A stretch of 16,380 nt of DNA from CF-39 sp036518215 (GTDB lineage: Bacteria; Chloroflexota; Limnocylindria; P2-11E). The translations under genes were made by a program, and so were the position numbers. This document shows, one piece after another, positions 14,973-16,380 of the stretch. The DNA is taken from positions 1 through 16,380 of the forward strand of contig DATDNP010000011.1 in NCBI GenBank assembly GCA_036518215.1. The letters are read 5' to 3'. The number at the start of each line of letters is the position of its first letter. Within the stretch, counting starts at the first letter, position 1. Below the pieces are notes generated by a model that saw only the letters and a list, made by a program, of their open reading frames with translations, made no database searches and was not told the DNA's origin.

Positions 14973-14978
14973 TATCCT
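14973..14978 (+). promoter_or_regulatory. Possible -10 box (TATCCT) for the carboxylase gene
   Basis: TATCCT, a TAnnnT-type -10 box, lies in the 44-base gap after the VOC gene and ends 7 bases before the ATG at 14986. Transcription would then begin at the start codon itself (leaderless). No -35 match is seen at 16-18 bases upstream. Confidence 0.35.
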
Positions 14979-14985
14979 CACCCCG

Positions 14986-16380
<1,395 letters not shown>

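Overview
The window is a gene-dense, high-GC stretch with short gaps, many 1-4 base stop/start overlaps and frequent GTG starts. The gene set suggests a soil or sediment bacterium, most likely Chloroflexota or a similar high-GC lineage such as Actinomycetota. Pointers are a stand-alone B12-binding methylmalonyl-CoA mutase subunit, a DUF2231-Rieske fusion, a DUF6457 protein, a short luciferase-like protein, and an NrfD-anchored selenocysteine formate dehydrogenase. There is no rRNA or marker gene, so the lineage is inference. I saw no tRNA, CRISPR array, insertion sequence or integrase.

Region 1 (1-3452, + strand) looks like one acyl-CoA/propionyl-CoA operon. It holds the end of a DinB/ClbS-like protein, the B12-binding methylmalonyl-CoA mutase subunit, a small unknown protein with a very strong Shine-Dalgarno, an acyl-CoA dehydrogenase, and the MeaB mutase-protecting GTPase. 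The carboxylase beta subunit that begins at 14986 and runs off the window belongs to the same chemistry, since propionyl-CoA carboxylation makes methylmalonyl-CoA. Region 2 (3551-4453, +) is a membrane DUF2231 domain fused to a Rieske [2Fe-2S] domain.

Region 3 (4460-5862, - strand) is a two-gene operon: GTP cyclohydrolase I, then a RibD C-terminal/DHFR-superfamily reductase. Divergent from it, region 4 (5898-8079, +) holds an AiiA-like metallo-beta-lactamase-fold lactonase, MobA (molybdenum cofactor guanylyltransferase) and FdhD (sulfurtransferase for formate dehydrogenase). Region 5 (8082-8830, -) holds a small DUF6457 protein and a short luciferase-monooxygenase-like protein, divergent from the formate dehydrogenase operon.

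Region 6 (8894-14529, +) is the centrepiece: a Tat-exported formate dehydrogenase catalytic subunit read through an in-frame UGA as selenocysteine (Sec197), then FdhE, the four-cluster iron-sulfur subunit with a C-terminal membrane helix, and an eight-helix NrfD-type quinone-reactive anchor. A bacterial SECIS hairpin follows the UGA. Together with MobA and FdhD upstream, the window encodes the structural enzyme and most of its dedicated maturation factors. The selenocysteine machinery (selA, selB, selC, selD) must lie elsewhere. A VOC-fold protein and the partial carboxylase close the window.

The known systems explain most of the DNA. The least explained parts are the DUF6457/short-LLM pair facing the formate dehydrogenase, the lactonase-like enzyme ahead of mobA, the FolE-RibD_C pair, and the small unknown gene at 935-1336.
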